From NCBI RefSeq assembly GCF_007830445.1, contig NZ_VLKR01000015.1, positions 83,139-147,138 on the forward strand: a stretch of DNA of 64,000 nt. Direction: 5' to 3'. Within the stretch, counting starts at the first letter, position 1, and every line of letters begins with the position of its first letter. This document shows, piece by piece, positions 55,164-63,669 of this stretch. Origin of the DNA: Sphingobacterium siyangense (lineage in GTDB: Bacteria > Bacteroidota > Bacteroidia > Sphingobacteriales > Sphingobacteriaceae). The position numbers and the translations under genes were made by a program. The notes below the pieces were generated by a model. That model ran no database searches and had not been told where the DNA came from. It saw nothing but the letters and a program-made list of their open reading frames with translations.

Positions 55164-57200
55164 ATGGCAAAGAAAGAATCACTCAATAGACACGCCAATG
55201 AAGCTGTCAGTAAGTATAAACTATTATCTGCTTACGGTGGGCCTGGTTCGCTCATACACACAGGTTACGGCAGTATCATCATCTCCTGTATCGAAGAATG
55301 GGGGTTCCTCAGCAAAATTAATGAGTTCTATCAGCAATCGTTACAGCTTAATGAAGAGCCAAACAAGTATGTTAAGAAACACGCTGGGCTCGCAGGCATA
55401 TCTATTTCTCATGACGAACGATTGCTAAGAGAATTAAAAGAAACCAAAGGTACAGAGAACCTATTGTTTCTCACCCTGGTGCCCAGCATCGAAGTTGATG
55501 ACCGATATCGTACCATCGAAGATGGACGTACTCATTTAGCTGTGAATAGCCAATTCTTTCCGAGAGTATTCTTTGATCGGCGAAATCATCTAAAAACCTA
55601 TCATGAATGGTATAAACTTTGGGGCACAGAACATGACAAGTTCTTTCCTCCAAAGTACCGACAATCTTTTCAACGTAACGATAACCTCGTTGAAGGATCA
55701 ATACTACTTAAACAGGACAATGTTGTTCTTTTGTGCAAAAATGGCCACATCAGCGATTTTCCATGGTCAAACTTCTTGCGCTGGCGCACGACATTGCCAC
55801 ATGACCTCAGCAATCCTGTCGACCTTTATAACATGCCAGGATGTTGCGACCGCCCGGACATCCATATCGGCGAGACAGCCGCCAACGCTACCGGATTTGA
55901 TGGCAAATGGATAAAATGCAACACGCCTGGCTGCGAATGCAGTAGAGGTGTTTCACTCAAGGGCTTCATGAGCGTCAAGATTGTTTGTCCGGGTCATAAA
56001 CCTTGGGAATCAGAAACCGGTGCTCCGGCCAACTATTATGGCAAAACAGAGGTAAGGAGAACCCATCCTCGTGCCGACACATGCCGGCGTGAGGATACCC
56101 GAATCGCATTGACCACAGGTAATAATCTTTATTTCTCTCGAACCTTGACCAGTATCTTCATGCCGCCAGAACTGTTCACCGATGCACGTGAACTACAGAT
56201 ACGTGATTTGGATATCGAACTTCAGCACGCAATCAATAGCAAGCAGTTCGGGGTTTGCGAAAATATTCAAAAACAGATCGAAGCATTACGGGACAATCTG
56301 AGCACAGATATTCAGGTAGCTGACGATGATCACCGAGACGTCAGGTTCCGTCATCAGGAATATGCTGCACTAGCTAATAAATCGGTAGAACTGATAAATA
56401 TTTCACGTAAAGATCTCTTGGTGAACGATGTCACCGACAATCTCAATGAGCTGTTCAGCCCCTATTTTCATCGGATACTGAGGGTAGATCGCCTGAAAAT
56501 CACGTCAGCTCAACTCGATTTTTCCAGAGTCGAGCCTTACGAAGGAAGTGACTCTGATATCATGAACCGTAACATTTTTCGATCCCGGCCAGAAGAAGTA
56601 CTCGCCTATCCTGTCGTAGAGAACTTCGGGGAAGGGATATTCATCGCTTTTCGCCCAGAAATGATCGAAACATGGAATACTGACTTAGATAGATTTGGGC
56701 GCCTGTTTAGACGAAGACGTAACCGCTTTGCAGCTGGCGCGACTGCATTTGGCGAAGCTGGGAACTGGCAGCTTTATATGGTCCACACCTTCTCTCATTT
56801 GATCATGCGCGAATTAGAGTTCCGTTGCGGTTATCCTACTGCTTCACTATCCGAACGTTTGTTCGTTTCGAACGATGAGGAGACCAAAATGTATGGCTGT
56901 TTAATCTATACAGCTGAAGGTGCGGAAGGCAGTATGGGTGGATTAATTTCTCAAACCCGTGAAGCGAACCTAAACAGCCTGTTTCGTAGCGCCTTGCTCC
57001 GCGCAACTATCTGTAACAGTGATCCGCTTTGCTGGAAATCAGAAGGCCAAGGTCTATTCGAGCTGAACTTAGCCTCTTGTTTCGCTTGCGGGCTAGTCAG
57101 TGAAACTTCTTGTGAACATCGGAATATTTACCTTGACAGACAAGTACTCATTGATCCCGAAAACGGTTTTTTTAAAGACCTAATGCCCGATTTGAAATGA
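55164..57200 (+). CDS. drmB: DISARM DUF1998-domain protein DrmB
   Basis: 678 residues, partner of DrmA. The N-terminal part has the conserved YGGPGSLIHTGYGSIII opening, then a cysteine-rich zinc region (NMPGCCDRPDIHIGE, KCNTPGCECSRGV, CPGHKPWE). The C-terminal DUF1998 domain is clear: YMVHTFSHLIMRELEFRCGY near 540, YTAEGAEGSMGGL near 590, and the zinc site ASCFACGLVSETSCEHRN near 636-652. The domain is shared with helicase-linked proteins of several defence systems. It forms the DrmA:DrmB core in characterised DISARM. Its stop overlaps the start of the next gene (ATGA). Confidence 0.9.
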   Translation: MAKKESLNRHANEAVSKYKLLSAYGGPGSLIHTGYGSIIISCIEEWGFLSKINEFYQQSLQLNEEPNKYVKKHAGLAGISISHDERLLRELKETKGTENLLFLTLVPSIEVDDRYRTIEDGRTHLAVNSQFFPRVFFDRRNHLKTYHEWYKLWGTEHDKFFPPKYRQSFQRNDNLVEGSILLKQDNVVLLCKNGHISDFPWSNFLRWRTTLPHDLSNPVDLYNMPGCCDRPDIHIGETAANATGFDGKWIKCNTPGCECSRGVSLKGFMSVKIVCPGHKPWESETGAPANYYGKTEVRRTHPRADTCRREDTRIALTTGNNLYFSRTLTSIFMPPELFTDARELQIRDLDIELQHAINSKQFGVCENIQKQIEALRDNLSTDIQVADDDHRDVRFRHQEYAALANKSVELINISRKDLLVNDVTDNLNELFSPYFHRILRVDRLKITSAQLDFSRVEPYEGSDSDIMNRNIFRSRPEEVLAYPVVENFGEGIFIAFRPEMIETWNTDLDRFGRLFRRRRNRFAAGATAFGEAGNWQLYMVHTFSHLIMRELEFRCGYPTASLSERLFVSNDEETKMYGCLIYTAEGAEGSMGGLISQTREANLNSLFRSALLRATICNSDPLCWKSEGQGLFELNLASCFACGLVSETSCEHRNIYLDRQVLIDPENGFFKDLMPDLK

Positions 57201-58273
57201 GCTTTATCCAATATAACAAGAATTTTTTGAAATTTGAGTTTCATATCCCATTGCGTGGACTCATTGGTCTTGAAAGGGAAATGAAATATGTTCATGGGAT
57301 CAGACCAGAGGCTCGTCATCGTATTCGACTATACTATGAGAGTGTCAAAGACGATATTCCAAATAAGATCGCTTTTTATAATGAGCTCTTAGAAATATTC
57401 GGTTCTGTAGAGAAACAATTCCTTCTATACAGTATCTATTTCGAGCCGGATTTAGAGATAATCAATTCTAAATTAGAAGTGTCAAATCTTCAATACTTAG
57501 AACTTGATAATACGAGCCTCTATAATTATTTTCAAACCAACGCGTCCTCAACCGTAAAGGGGTTTCTAAGACAATATTTTACAGAGGCGCTTGATCTTTC
57601 ACCCAACGAATGGGAGGAAGAAAACGGTACACGAAATCCGGTCACTAATAAATTAATTGTTTGGATGAAAGATAAAATTACTCAAGATTCGGAGGCTAGC
57701 AAGCTTAGAAATTTTGTCTTAAATTATACTAAACTTTGGAATATTTATTTCTGTACCCCTTTTGATTTTACTAAGGCCCTTATTTTATTACACAAATTTC
57801 AGGACATGTATGGTAAACTTGATCCTCAATATCTTAAGATCGACCTCAAAACTTTACTGATTGATTTGAATAAATTCATCGACGGACTTTTACCGGACGT
57901 ATACAATTCTCCATTAACAGATGTTTCCCAACCTTCGGAAATCTTGAAAATAATCTCAAACGACAGTCATTCTCATGCACAATCGTATTTAAAAAAGATG
58001 AGTGAATTTCAAGAAACATTAACGACAAATTCGTTCTTCTTTCAAGATTTAGGAAGCCTTTATTGGTCGGACTTACTTTTTCAAGCATCGACAACGCCAC
58101 CAACTGTTCAGAAGGTTTATTTAAATGAGATAAAAAGAAGACACATTATAAATGATTTACCTAATTTCAATGAAATAGACGCATTTATGGAAAAACTATC
58201 TAAGATCGAAACACCTCTTAACAAAGAGATCTTAGATAGTATTGCGAGGTCCAATTATCTCTTCTTTTTATGA
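57197..58273 (+). CDS. Unrecognised terminal protein of the DISARM-like operon
   Basis: 358 residues, apparently all-helical in the middle (LYNYFQTNASSTVKGFLRQYF, LILLHKFQDMYGKLDPQYLKI) with a short beta-rich N-terminus (FEFHIPLRGLIGLEREM). It contains no HxK(x)4D phospholipase-D motif, so it is not DrmC, which is what canonical DISARM carries after drmB. It overlaps drmB by 4 bases, so translation is coupled. Base composition is more AT-rich than the preceding four genes, nearer to the flanks, which may mean a separate origin. I do not recognise the family; a specificity or effector role is inference. Confidence 0.7.
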   Translation: MSFIQYNKNFLKFEFHIPLRGLIGLEREMKYVHGIRPEARHRIRLYYESVKDDIPNKIAFYNELLEIFGSVEKQFLLYSIYFEPDLEIINSKLEVSNLQYLELDNTSLYNYFQTNASSTVKGFLRQYFTEALDLSPNEWEEENGTRNPVTNKLIVWMKDKITQDSEASKLRNFVLNYTKLWNIYFCTPFDFTKALILLHKFQDMYGKLDPQYLKIDLKTLLIDLNKFIDGLLPDVYNSPLTDVSQPSEILKIISNDSHSHAQSYLKKMSEFQETLTTNSFFFQDLGSLYWSDLLFQASTTPPTVQKVYLNEIKRRHIINDLPNFNEIDAFMEKLSKIETPLNKEILDSIARSNYLFFL

Positions 58274-58375
58274 ACAATCACAGATTGTGTTCCTATCCTT
58301 CCTACATGTCTAGTCTGAAAAAACTTCACTCTTTAACCATAAAATTAAAAGTCCTGATCACATGATGACGATGTA

Positions 58376-58621
58376 ATGGAAACTGACGTCTATAAGTACT
58401 ATAGCACGATGCCCAAAGATCAAATCCGAGAAGAAATAAAATCACTCGAACAGGTAATCTATCAGGATTGCTTCGAAAACTTTTATCATCTTATTTTGGA
58501 AGGGAAAATCGAATTGGTAAGCAGCCATCTCAAAAAGATATATGTAGGATATCTCACAATTAAGACCGTACCGCCACTGGATACGAAAAGCAAAAAGCAC
58601 CTTAGTAAACTAAGGTGCTAA
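58376..58621 (+). CDS. Small hypothetical protein at the end of the defence operon
   Basis: 81 residues, mostly helical (MPKDQIREEIKSLEQVIYQ, CFENFYHLILEGKIELVSSH). It starts 103 bases after the operon's last gene on the same strand. Its last eight codons are formed by a terminator hairpin (58596-58619) and read HLSKLRC, so that end may not be conserved. No family recognised. It could be a small accessory of the system or a chance frame; the helical composition and length favour a real gene slightly. Confidence 0.45.
   Translation: METDVYKYYSTMPKDQIREEIKSLEQVIYQDCFENFYHLILEGKIELVSSHLKKIYVGYLTIKTVPPLDTKSKKHLSKLRC
58596..58619. terminator. Bidirectional intrinsic terminator
   Basis: AGCACCTTAG (58596-58605) pairs perfectly with CTAAGGTGCT (58610-58619) with loop TAAA. 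Preceded by AAAA, so on the minus strand it is followed by TTTTTGCTTTT, a good terminator for the minus-strand zincin gene ending at 58774; on the plus strand it ends the defence operon transcript. Confidence 0.85.
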
Positions 58622-58773
58622 CTAGTTGTCTTATATTTTAACCGAAATAATAAAGTTATAAATAATCTTTATAAAAATGAATAGCTCAATAGCATATGTT
58701 TACATCAAAATAAATTACAATTCCTCTTTATGAGGAAGACCAATTTAATACTCATAATTTACTTCAATTATAA

Positions 58774-59397
58774 TTATCTACCTGCACTCATTTTCTTCAC
58801 CAGATCCCTTACGAGATAGCCAACTTTATAAACAAAGGTTTGCTCTCGCCATCGCTGACTGCTAAACAAACGATGGTGATCAAAACCCAGTACATGCATG
58901 TACTCATGTCCATAATGGCCTGCCAATGCTGCCACATCATCTATGGAAGCCCAATAATCCAATGCCGAAGGACAAATAGCCATAAACCCATCTCCGGCTC
59001 CGTCAATACCAAGTGTCTGATTACCAAAAATGGACGGCTTTTCACAATTATCTTTCCACTTAGCATCCCTTCCATTTACTTCAAGCGTTCTTACCCACAG
59101 GTCTACTATTCCATCAGTTGCAGCGCTATCTTTGGGCACCTTTTTTTCCTTCGCCTGCATAATAATATTATATAGTTGTTCTGAAGTATATCCTTGGTTC
59201 TTTTCCGATTCCATCGCTATTATACTATCTTTAAATTCATCAGAATTAAGAACTTGTTCCAACGCAACAAATGCTTTTTTAGCAAAATCCTGATGCTTTC
59301 CATATCCAACAACAGAATGGGCCTTAACAGTTATCTTTTGGCTCAGACACACCTGTGTCCAACATAAAAGTACAAAGGCAAAAACAATTTTTTTCAT
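58774..59397 (-). CDS. Secreted zincin metalloprotease-like protein
   Basis: 207 residues with a signal peptide (KKIVFAFVLLCWTQVCLSQ). A full zinc-protease motif HEYMHVLGFDH (H164, E165, H168, H174) fits the extended HExxHxxGxxH pattern of metzincins. The rest is short for a protease domain (VALEQVLNSDEFKDSII, DGIVDLWVRTLEVNG) and not assigned to a family I know. It should act in the periplasm or outside. It stands alone on the minus strand after the bidirectional terminator. Substrate unknown. Confidence 0.78.
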   Translation of the reverse strand: MKKIVFAFVLLCWTQVCLSQKITVKAHSVVGYGKHQDFAKKAFVALEQVLNSDEFKDSIIAMESEKNQGYTSEQLYNIIMQAKEKKVPKDSAATDGIVDLWVRTLEVNGRDAKWKDNCEKPSIFGNQTLGIDGAGDGFMAICPSALDYWASIDDVAALAGHYGHEYMHVLGFDHHRLFSSQRWREQTFVYKVGYLVRDLVKKMSAGR

Positions 59398-59626
59398 AAT
59401 GAAGACATTTAAATAATGAACAAAAATTATAGCTCAAAATAATTATTCGTCATTGATCAACCTTACTTAAGTTTTCCCCAACAGTAGGTACAAAATTTGG
59501 TTCGTGACACGCCATTCCTGGTATAGCAAACTTTTTAAACGCTATCCAGATACAAAATCAAATTTTTATTTCATAGAAAAAAAACTCGATCAACGGTTTC
59601 TTTATGATGGTTATTGGTAAATGTTA

Positions 59627-60166
59627 CTATTTGAATTTGTTAGTAAGCTCGGCCTGACCACCACTAAAGCTAAAATAGGTGAACAACAGAATGGATGCTG
59701 CACGTTTTGCCTTTGTATTTGCAGGAGTAAGGTACATTTCAACTTCACTATTTTTCAGTAAACCATTTTCACCCCAGGATAGATCCTTACCGGAACCGTT
59801 TACAATCGTTCCATCTTCTTTAATTATAGTCAACACTTTTCCATTTGCATCCTTAAACTGATCACCTGACATTTTTGCAAGCACTTTTCCCTTGTTATCT
59901 TTGAGCTGCCCATTTGTTGACAATACACCAACTTCCTTACCCAAAATGGAGAAATGTCCATCCCGGCTCATTTTTAGCGCATCCTTAACAGTAGCATCGC
60001 CTATAGCTATTTCTTCTAAAACTATTGTATTAATAATGGTATCCGTAGGCACCGCAACTTGTTCTTTGGGTTGTTCCGCTGAAGTTTTAACTTCTGTATT
60101 ATTATTACAGGAGAAAAGGCAGGATACCACTGCCGCAGCTAGTAATGGAATAAAAATTCTTTTCAT
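59627..60166 (-). CDS. Lipoprotein of unknown function with short repeats
   Basis: 179-residue lipoprotein: signal peptide with lipobox CLFSC (Cys20), then a Thr/Glu-rich linker. The middle consists of short imperfect repeats of the form L.D.KGKVLAKMSGDQFKD / ANGKVLTIIKEDGTIVNGSG (about residues 93-130), each a likely beta-hairpin. A C-terminal segment RAASILLFTYFSFSGG is hydrophobic. Not a recognised family. On the minus strand, about 230 bases upstream of the zincin gene; a joint transcript is possible. Confidence 0.68.
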   Translation of the reverse strand: MKRIFIPLLAAAVVSCLFSCNNNTEVKTSAEQPKEQVAVPTDTIINTIVLEEIAIGDATVKDALKMSRDGHFSILGKEVGVLSTNGQLKDNKGKVLAKMSGDQFKDANGKVLTIIKEDGTIVNGSGKDLSWGENGLLKNSEVEMYLTPANTKAKRAASILLFTYFSFSGGQAELTNKFK

Positions 60167-60292
60167 AATTTGAGATTTGGCTAATGCTTACTCTGACAGT
60201 TTTCAGCTACCCTGTTTTATTTCTAACTAATATACAAACTATCAAAGAGTTATTTAAATTTTCCTAATAACAAATATGTATGGGAACACTAA

Positions 60293-60455
60293 TTATCCTT
60301 TAATAATCGTTTTGTACCACTCTTTAATTCTCGTTTCTTTGAGCTGACTGACTACTAGTTCAACAGACATTACGATATCAAGCTCCACATTGAGTTTTCC
60401 ATATTCTATAACCTGGTAATCCTGCAATGCTGTTTCTGCATAATCAATTGCCGGT
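60293..60455 (-). pseudogene. Gene tail remnant without a start
   Basis: A 53-codon frame with coding character (PAIDYAETALQDYQVIEYGK, LNVELDIVMSVELVVSQLKE) ends at a TAA at 60293-60295 and is cut at its start by a TAA at 60456. It has no usable start except an internal ATG for 25 residues. It looks like the C-terminal piece of a lost gene of unknown family. The rest of the gene-free stretch 60167-60609 contains only a weak hairpin (GTCCTTCGGAC) followed by eight T residues near 60499-60520, a possible weak plus-strand terminator. Confidence 0.35.
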
Positions 60456-60609
60456 TAACCCTAAAAAATAGAAGAAATCGACCAATTTTAATTGTTGCGT
60501 CCTTCGGACTATTTTTTTTCACTTATAGTATATTTTTCACAACATTTACTATATTAGTACAAGCCAATTGACTGAAAGCCAAACAAGTCATTAAATAAAA
60601 TATTGAGTT

Positions 60610-63543
60610 ATGAAAAGACCTTACCTAATTATCCTGACACTTGTGCTATTTAGCAACTATATCATGATAGCGAATGGACAGCAATCAAAAAAACAACGTC
60701 CTAAACCATCAATAGATAATCCCATAAATGTTGATACGAGTGAGTTTAAAAACAACATCACAGCTCCTTATAACCTGTTTTACCTAAGTAAATATCTCGA
60801 CAACCCTACTCTGAATTCAACTGAAACTGAAATGATATATGGGAGTCTAGTGAATCTAGTTGGAAAAGATAAGCTAGATGCCGTTGGAAAAGACTCTCCG
60901 TATAGTACAATTGCCAATTTTAAAAAGAAAGCAATAAATGTTAAAGCTTTATTCATAACAAAATTGTTAAATGAAAATAAAGGAAATAAAGCTCCCGGCA
61001 GTTTAAAAACATTAGCTGAATTGCTGGAAGACTATAATAGAAAAAATGATGAAATTGCTGCTATAAATGAAGGTATTGGTGTGTTAAACATCAGAAAAAG
61101 AGACGTTGATAACGCAATCACTGTTTTAAAGAATCCTACACAAACTACTGTTAATCAAGACTCAATTATAAAAAAATATCAGGATCTACTTGATACACCT
61201 AGGTTATCTATCAGTTCAATCGATCAATTAAATACAGCGTTAGACCTACAAAAAAAATCACTGGATAACAGTTTAAAAAAAGAAATTGCGAAATTGGATA
61301 CAAGCGGTATATTGATAAAATGTGCGAAGAAATTATCAGAAGATATCGACAAAGAAACAAAGCATTTGGCAGATAGCTTGTTAAAAAATGGAATCTTTTC
61401 AATGGATATTAAAAGCTATTTCAATGAACAACATCCGGCCCAGAAAGAATCATTTCAGATAAATCTAACTACAGTAGCTCAGAATGCTCAACAGGGATTG
61501 AATTATACGGGGTTAAGTATTCCCTCTCAATCTCAAATGATAGATGCTATGGCAATGTTTTTGGCAAAAAGAGCAAAACAGGAAGCCGCTATTTGGTTTA
61601 TGGATCAATTGCGCAAAAGAGTAAATAATCCCTTGATATATGATGTTTTTCCAGCTACAATTCAGTTATTAGATGGACTCTCTGATTACAGGACAGCTAA
61701 TTTTGGTACCTCTTGGCGATACGCTATCTCGAAGGATTTTGTAGAAATGCCACGAAATGTTTCCAAAAGCAGCTGGACAAGACAGTTTTTAACGCCACAA
61801 AATGCAGCAAACCTGGAAATAGCTGTCGAACTTGGATATAATATTGATGGGTTAATCAAAGCAAGATACAATTATAGAGATATCATTCGTCAACTATATC
61901 TTAATCCCTCTTACAGTCCTGATCCGAATATATCAACAAATATTGCAGGGGGAATAAATCAATATTCCCACAACATCATTGCGTTACTATATATAGTGAC
62001 AAATGAATTATTTACCATCAAAGATAAAAACACCTATAGGCTCCTGGGATATGAAGAATTAAAAACATTGGATAAAAAGCAATGGGACATCTTAATTGAA
62101 CTGCTCAGATTGAAATACGGCGAAGTATTTGAAAATTTGCCAGGCACCAAAAAGGATATGATTGATAAGAAAGACAAAATCATTGCTTGGTTAAGTCCAA
62201 TTTTATTATCTTTAGGTCAATTCGACAAGATCAATCAGGAACAGCAGGCTTTGATCGAAAAGAATAAATCGGACCAGATAAACCATTCATTTTCCAATAC
62301 ATGGAACATACTTGCACAAGTGATTTCTAATTTTGAAAATTACCCTCTCCTAAACAATAACGATAATAACGATCAATATTTGAAAAACATCAAAAACGTG
62401 TTTGATATTGTAGAAAACATTCAGGAGAAAAATTTCGTTGCCGCTACACAGAATACTTTGGCGTTGGTAGATTCATATTACAAAGCCGGTGTTTCTCAAA
62501 ATCTTGTAGCTATAGAAAAGTTAAAAAATTTCTCATCAAAAAAACATCCTGACAAAGAGTATGAATTAAAATACGACGCTAATAAAACACCATTTACGAT
62601 TAAGTTTAATAATAAGGAAACGATAATAGAGAAAGAAGATTTGGAATATATTAAGTATCTGGGTACAAATCTACAGCGTCTTGATGAAAACGATCGATCA
62701 GGTTTCATCACAACAAGTAAAAAAACTATTCAAGGAAGGAAGGTGTTATCAGGACTAGAAGAGATAGCAGCCGTATTACCCCGTGATAGCTCGAATAATA
62801 GAGATTTGATATACCTAATTAACCGTATAGCTCTTTACAAAATCGTATCAGAAACCAATAACCCAAGTGAACAAGCTGCAGCAATAAGTTTGTTTTCTGG
62901 CTCAATTTCCAAAATGGACAAGCTTGTTTCAGTTTTACCAAAGTTATCAGAAATGTCGTACGCTGATCAACTGGTTAAACTGTCAGGATTTTTTGGAGAC
63001 GTTATCTCTTCCTCTTCATCAGCCGAACTAGCAAATGTAATCGAGTCGCATGCACTACCTCCGACCTCTTATAAATTAAAAAGGAAAATGTCTTCATCTG
63101 TTGATTTAAATGCTTATGTAGGAGCATTTGCAGGAAGAATTATTCCAATTGGTAATTCGTCATTAAATTGTAAATGGACAGGTGGTATAACGGCCCCAAT
63201 AGGTGTTACCATAAGACCTGCAGGTACATTCTTCAAGTATTTCAATTTCAACGTGCAATTGCTGGAATTAGGAAACCTCGTAAACCACTATCTAATTACG
63301 CCAGACTCAGCCTACAATAGGGACGTCCATTTTAGCGAAGTCTTTAGTCCCGGAGCTAATATTCTATATAATATTAAAAATACTCCTATTGTCGCATTCA
63401 TTGGAGGAAAACTGCTTCCATTAAAAGCATACTACGACGAAGGACTTAAGAAAAGAATTAACGATAAGGCTTTCGACGCTGCGATATTTAGCATCGGATT
63501 GAAAATTGATATCCCGCTCGTCAATCTATATTCTGGGGAGTGA
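60610..63543 (+). CDS. Large exported protein of unknown function
   Basis: 977 residues with a signal peptide (LIILTLVLFSNYIMIANGQ). Long helical, charged regions dominate residues 60-650 (KKEIAKLDTSGILIKCAKKL, LRKRVNNPLIYDVFPATIQL). The last 130 residues are beta-rich with alternating hydrophobic strands (SSVDLNAYVGAFAGRIIPIG, FKYFNFNVQLLELGNLVNH, ANILYNIKNTPIVAFIGGKL), like a small outer-membrane barrel or autotransporter-like end, although the C-terminus (NLYSGE) lacks the usual terminal aromatic. No TonB plug, SusD, T9SS sorting signal or enzyme motif seen. Single gene, no neighbour on its strand except the IS element downstream. An outer-membrane, possibly surface, role is inferred. Confidence 0.7.
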   Translation: MKRPYLIILTLVLFSNYIMIANGQQSKKQRPKPSIDNPINVDTSEFKNNITAPYNLFYLSKYLDNPTLNSTETEMIYGSLVNLVGKDKLDAVGKDSPYSTIANFKKKAINVKALFITKLLNENKGNKAPGSLKTLAELLEDYNRKNDEIAAINEGIGVLNIRKRDVDNAITVLKNPTQTTVNQDSIIKKYQDLLDTPRLSISSIDQLNTALDLQKKSLDNSLKKEIAKLDTSGILIKCAKKLSEDIDKETKHLADSLLKNGIFSMDIKSYFNEQHPAQKESFQINLTTVAQNAQQGLNYTGLSIPSQSQMIDAMAMFLAKRAKQEAAIWFMDQLRKRVNNPLIYDVFPATIQLLDGLSDYRTANFGTSWRYAISKDFVEMPRNVSKSSWTRQFLTPQNAANLEIAVELGYNIDGLIKARYNYRDIIRQLYLNPSYSPDPNISTNIAGGINQYSHNIIALLYIVTNELFTIKDKNTYRLLGYEELKTLDKKQWDILIELLRLKYGEVFENLPGTKKDMIDKKDKIIAWLSPILLSLGQFDKINQEQQALIEKNKSDQINHSFSNTWNILAQVISNFENYPLLNNNDNNDQYLKNIKNVFDIVENIQEKNFVAATQNTLALVDSYYKAGVSQNLVAIEKLKNFSSKKHPDKEYELKYDANKTPFTIKFNNKETIIEKEDLEYIKYLGTNLQRLDENDRSGFITTSKKTIQGRKVLSGLEEIAAVLPRDSSNNRDLIYLINRIALYKIVSETNNPSEQAAAISLFSGSISKMDKLVSVLPKLSEMSYADQLVKLSGFFGDVISSSSSAELANVIESHALPPTSYKLKRKMSSSVDLNAYVGAFAGRIIPIGNSSLNCKWTGGITAPIGVTIRPAGTFFKYFNFNVQLLELGNLVNHYLITPDSAYNRDVHFSEVFSPGANILYNIKNTPIVAFIGGKLLPLKAYYDEGLKKRINDKAFDAAIFSIGLKIDIPLVNLYSGE

Positions 63544-63669
63544 TCTTCTTATAGTAAATAACAAAATACCCACAAAATCCAAGATTATATGGCGTATTTA
63601 TATTAGGATCAAAAAATAAATTTAAGTAAATTAAAAAGATAAATAACTTAATTATGAACACATCACAGA

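Noticed and set aside
57197..58273. Assignment of the terminal operon gene as drmC
   Set aside because: No HxK(x)4D motif of phospholipase D can be found in any part of the protein.
43100..58621. Integrative element with integrase and attachment sites
   Set aside because: No integrase, relaxase, tRNA or clear direct repeats were seen at either border.
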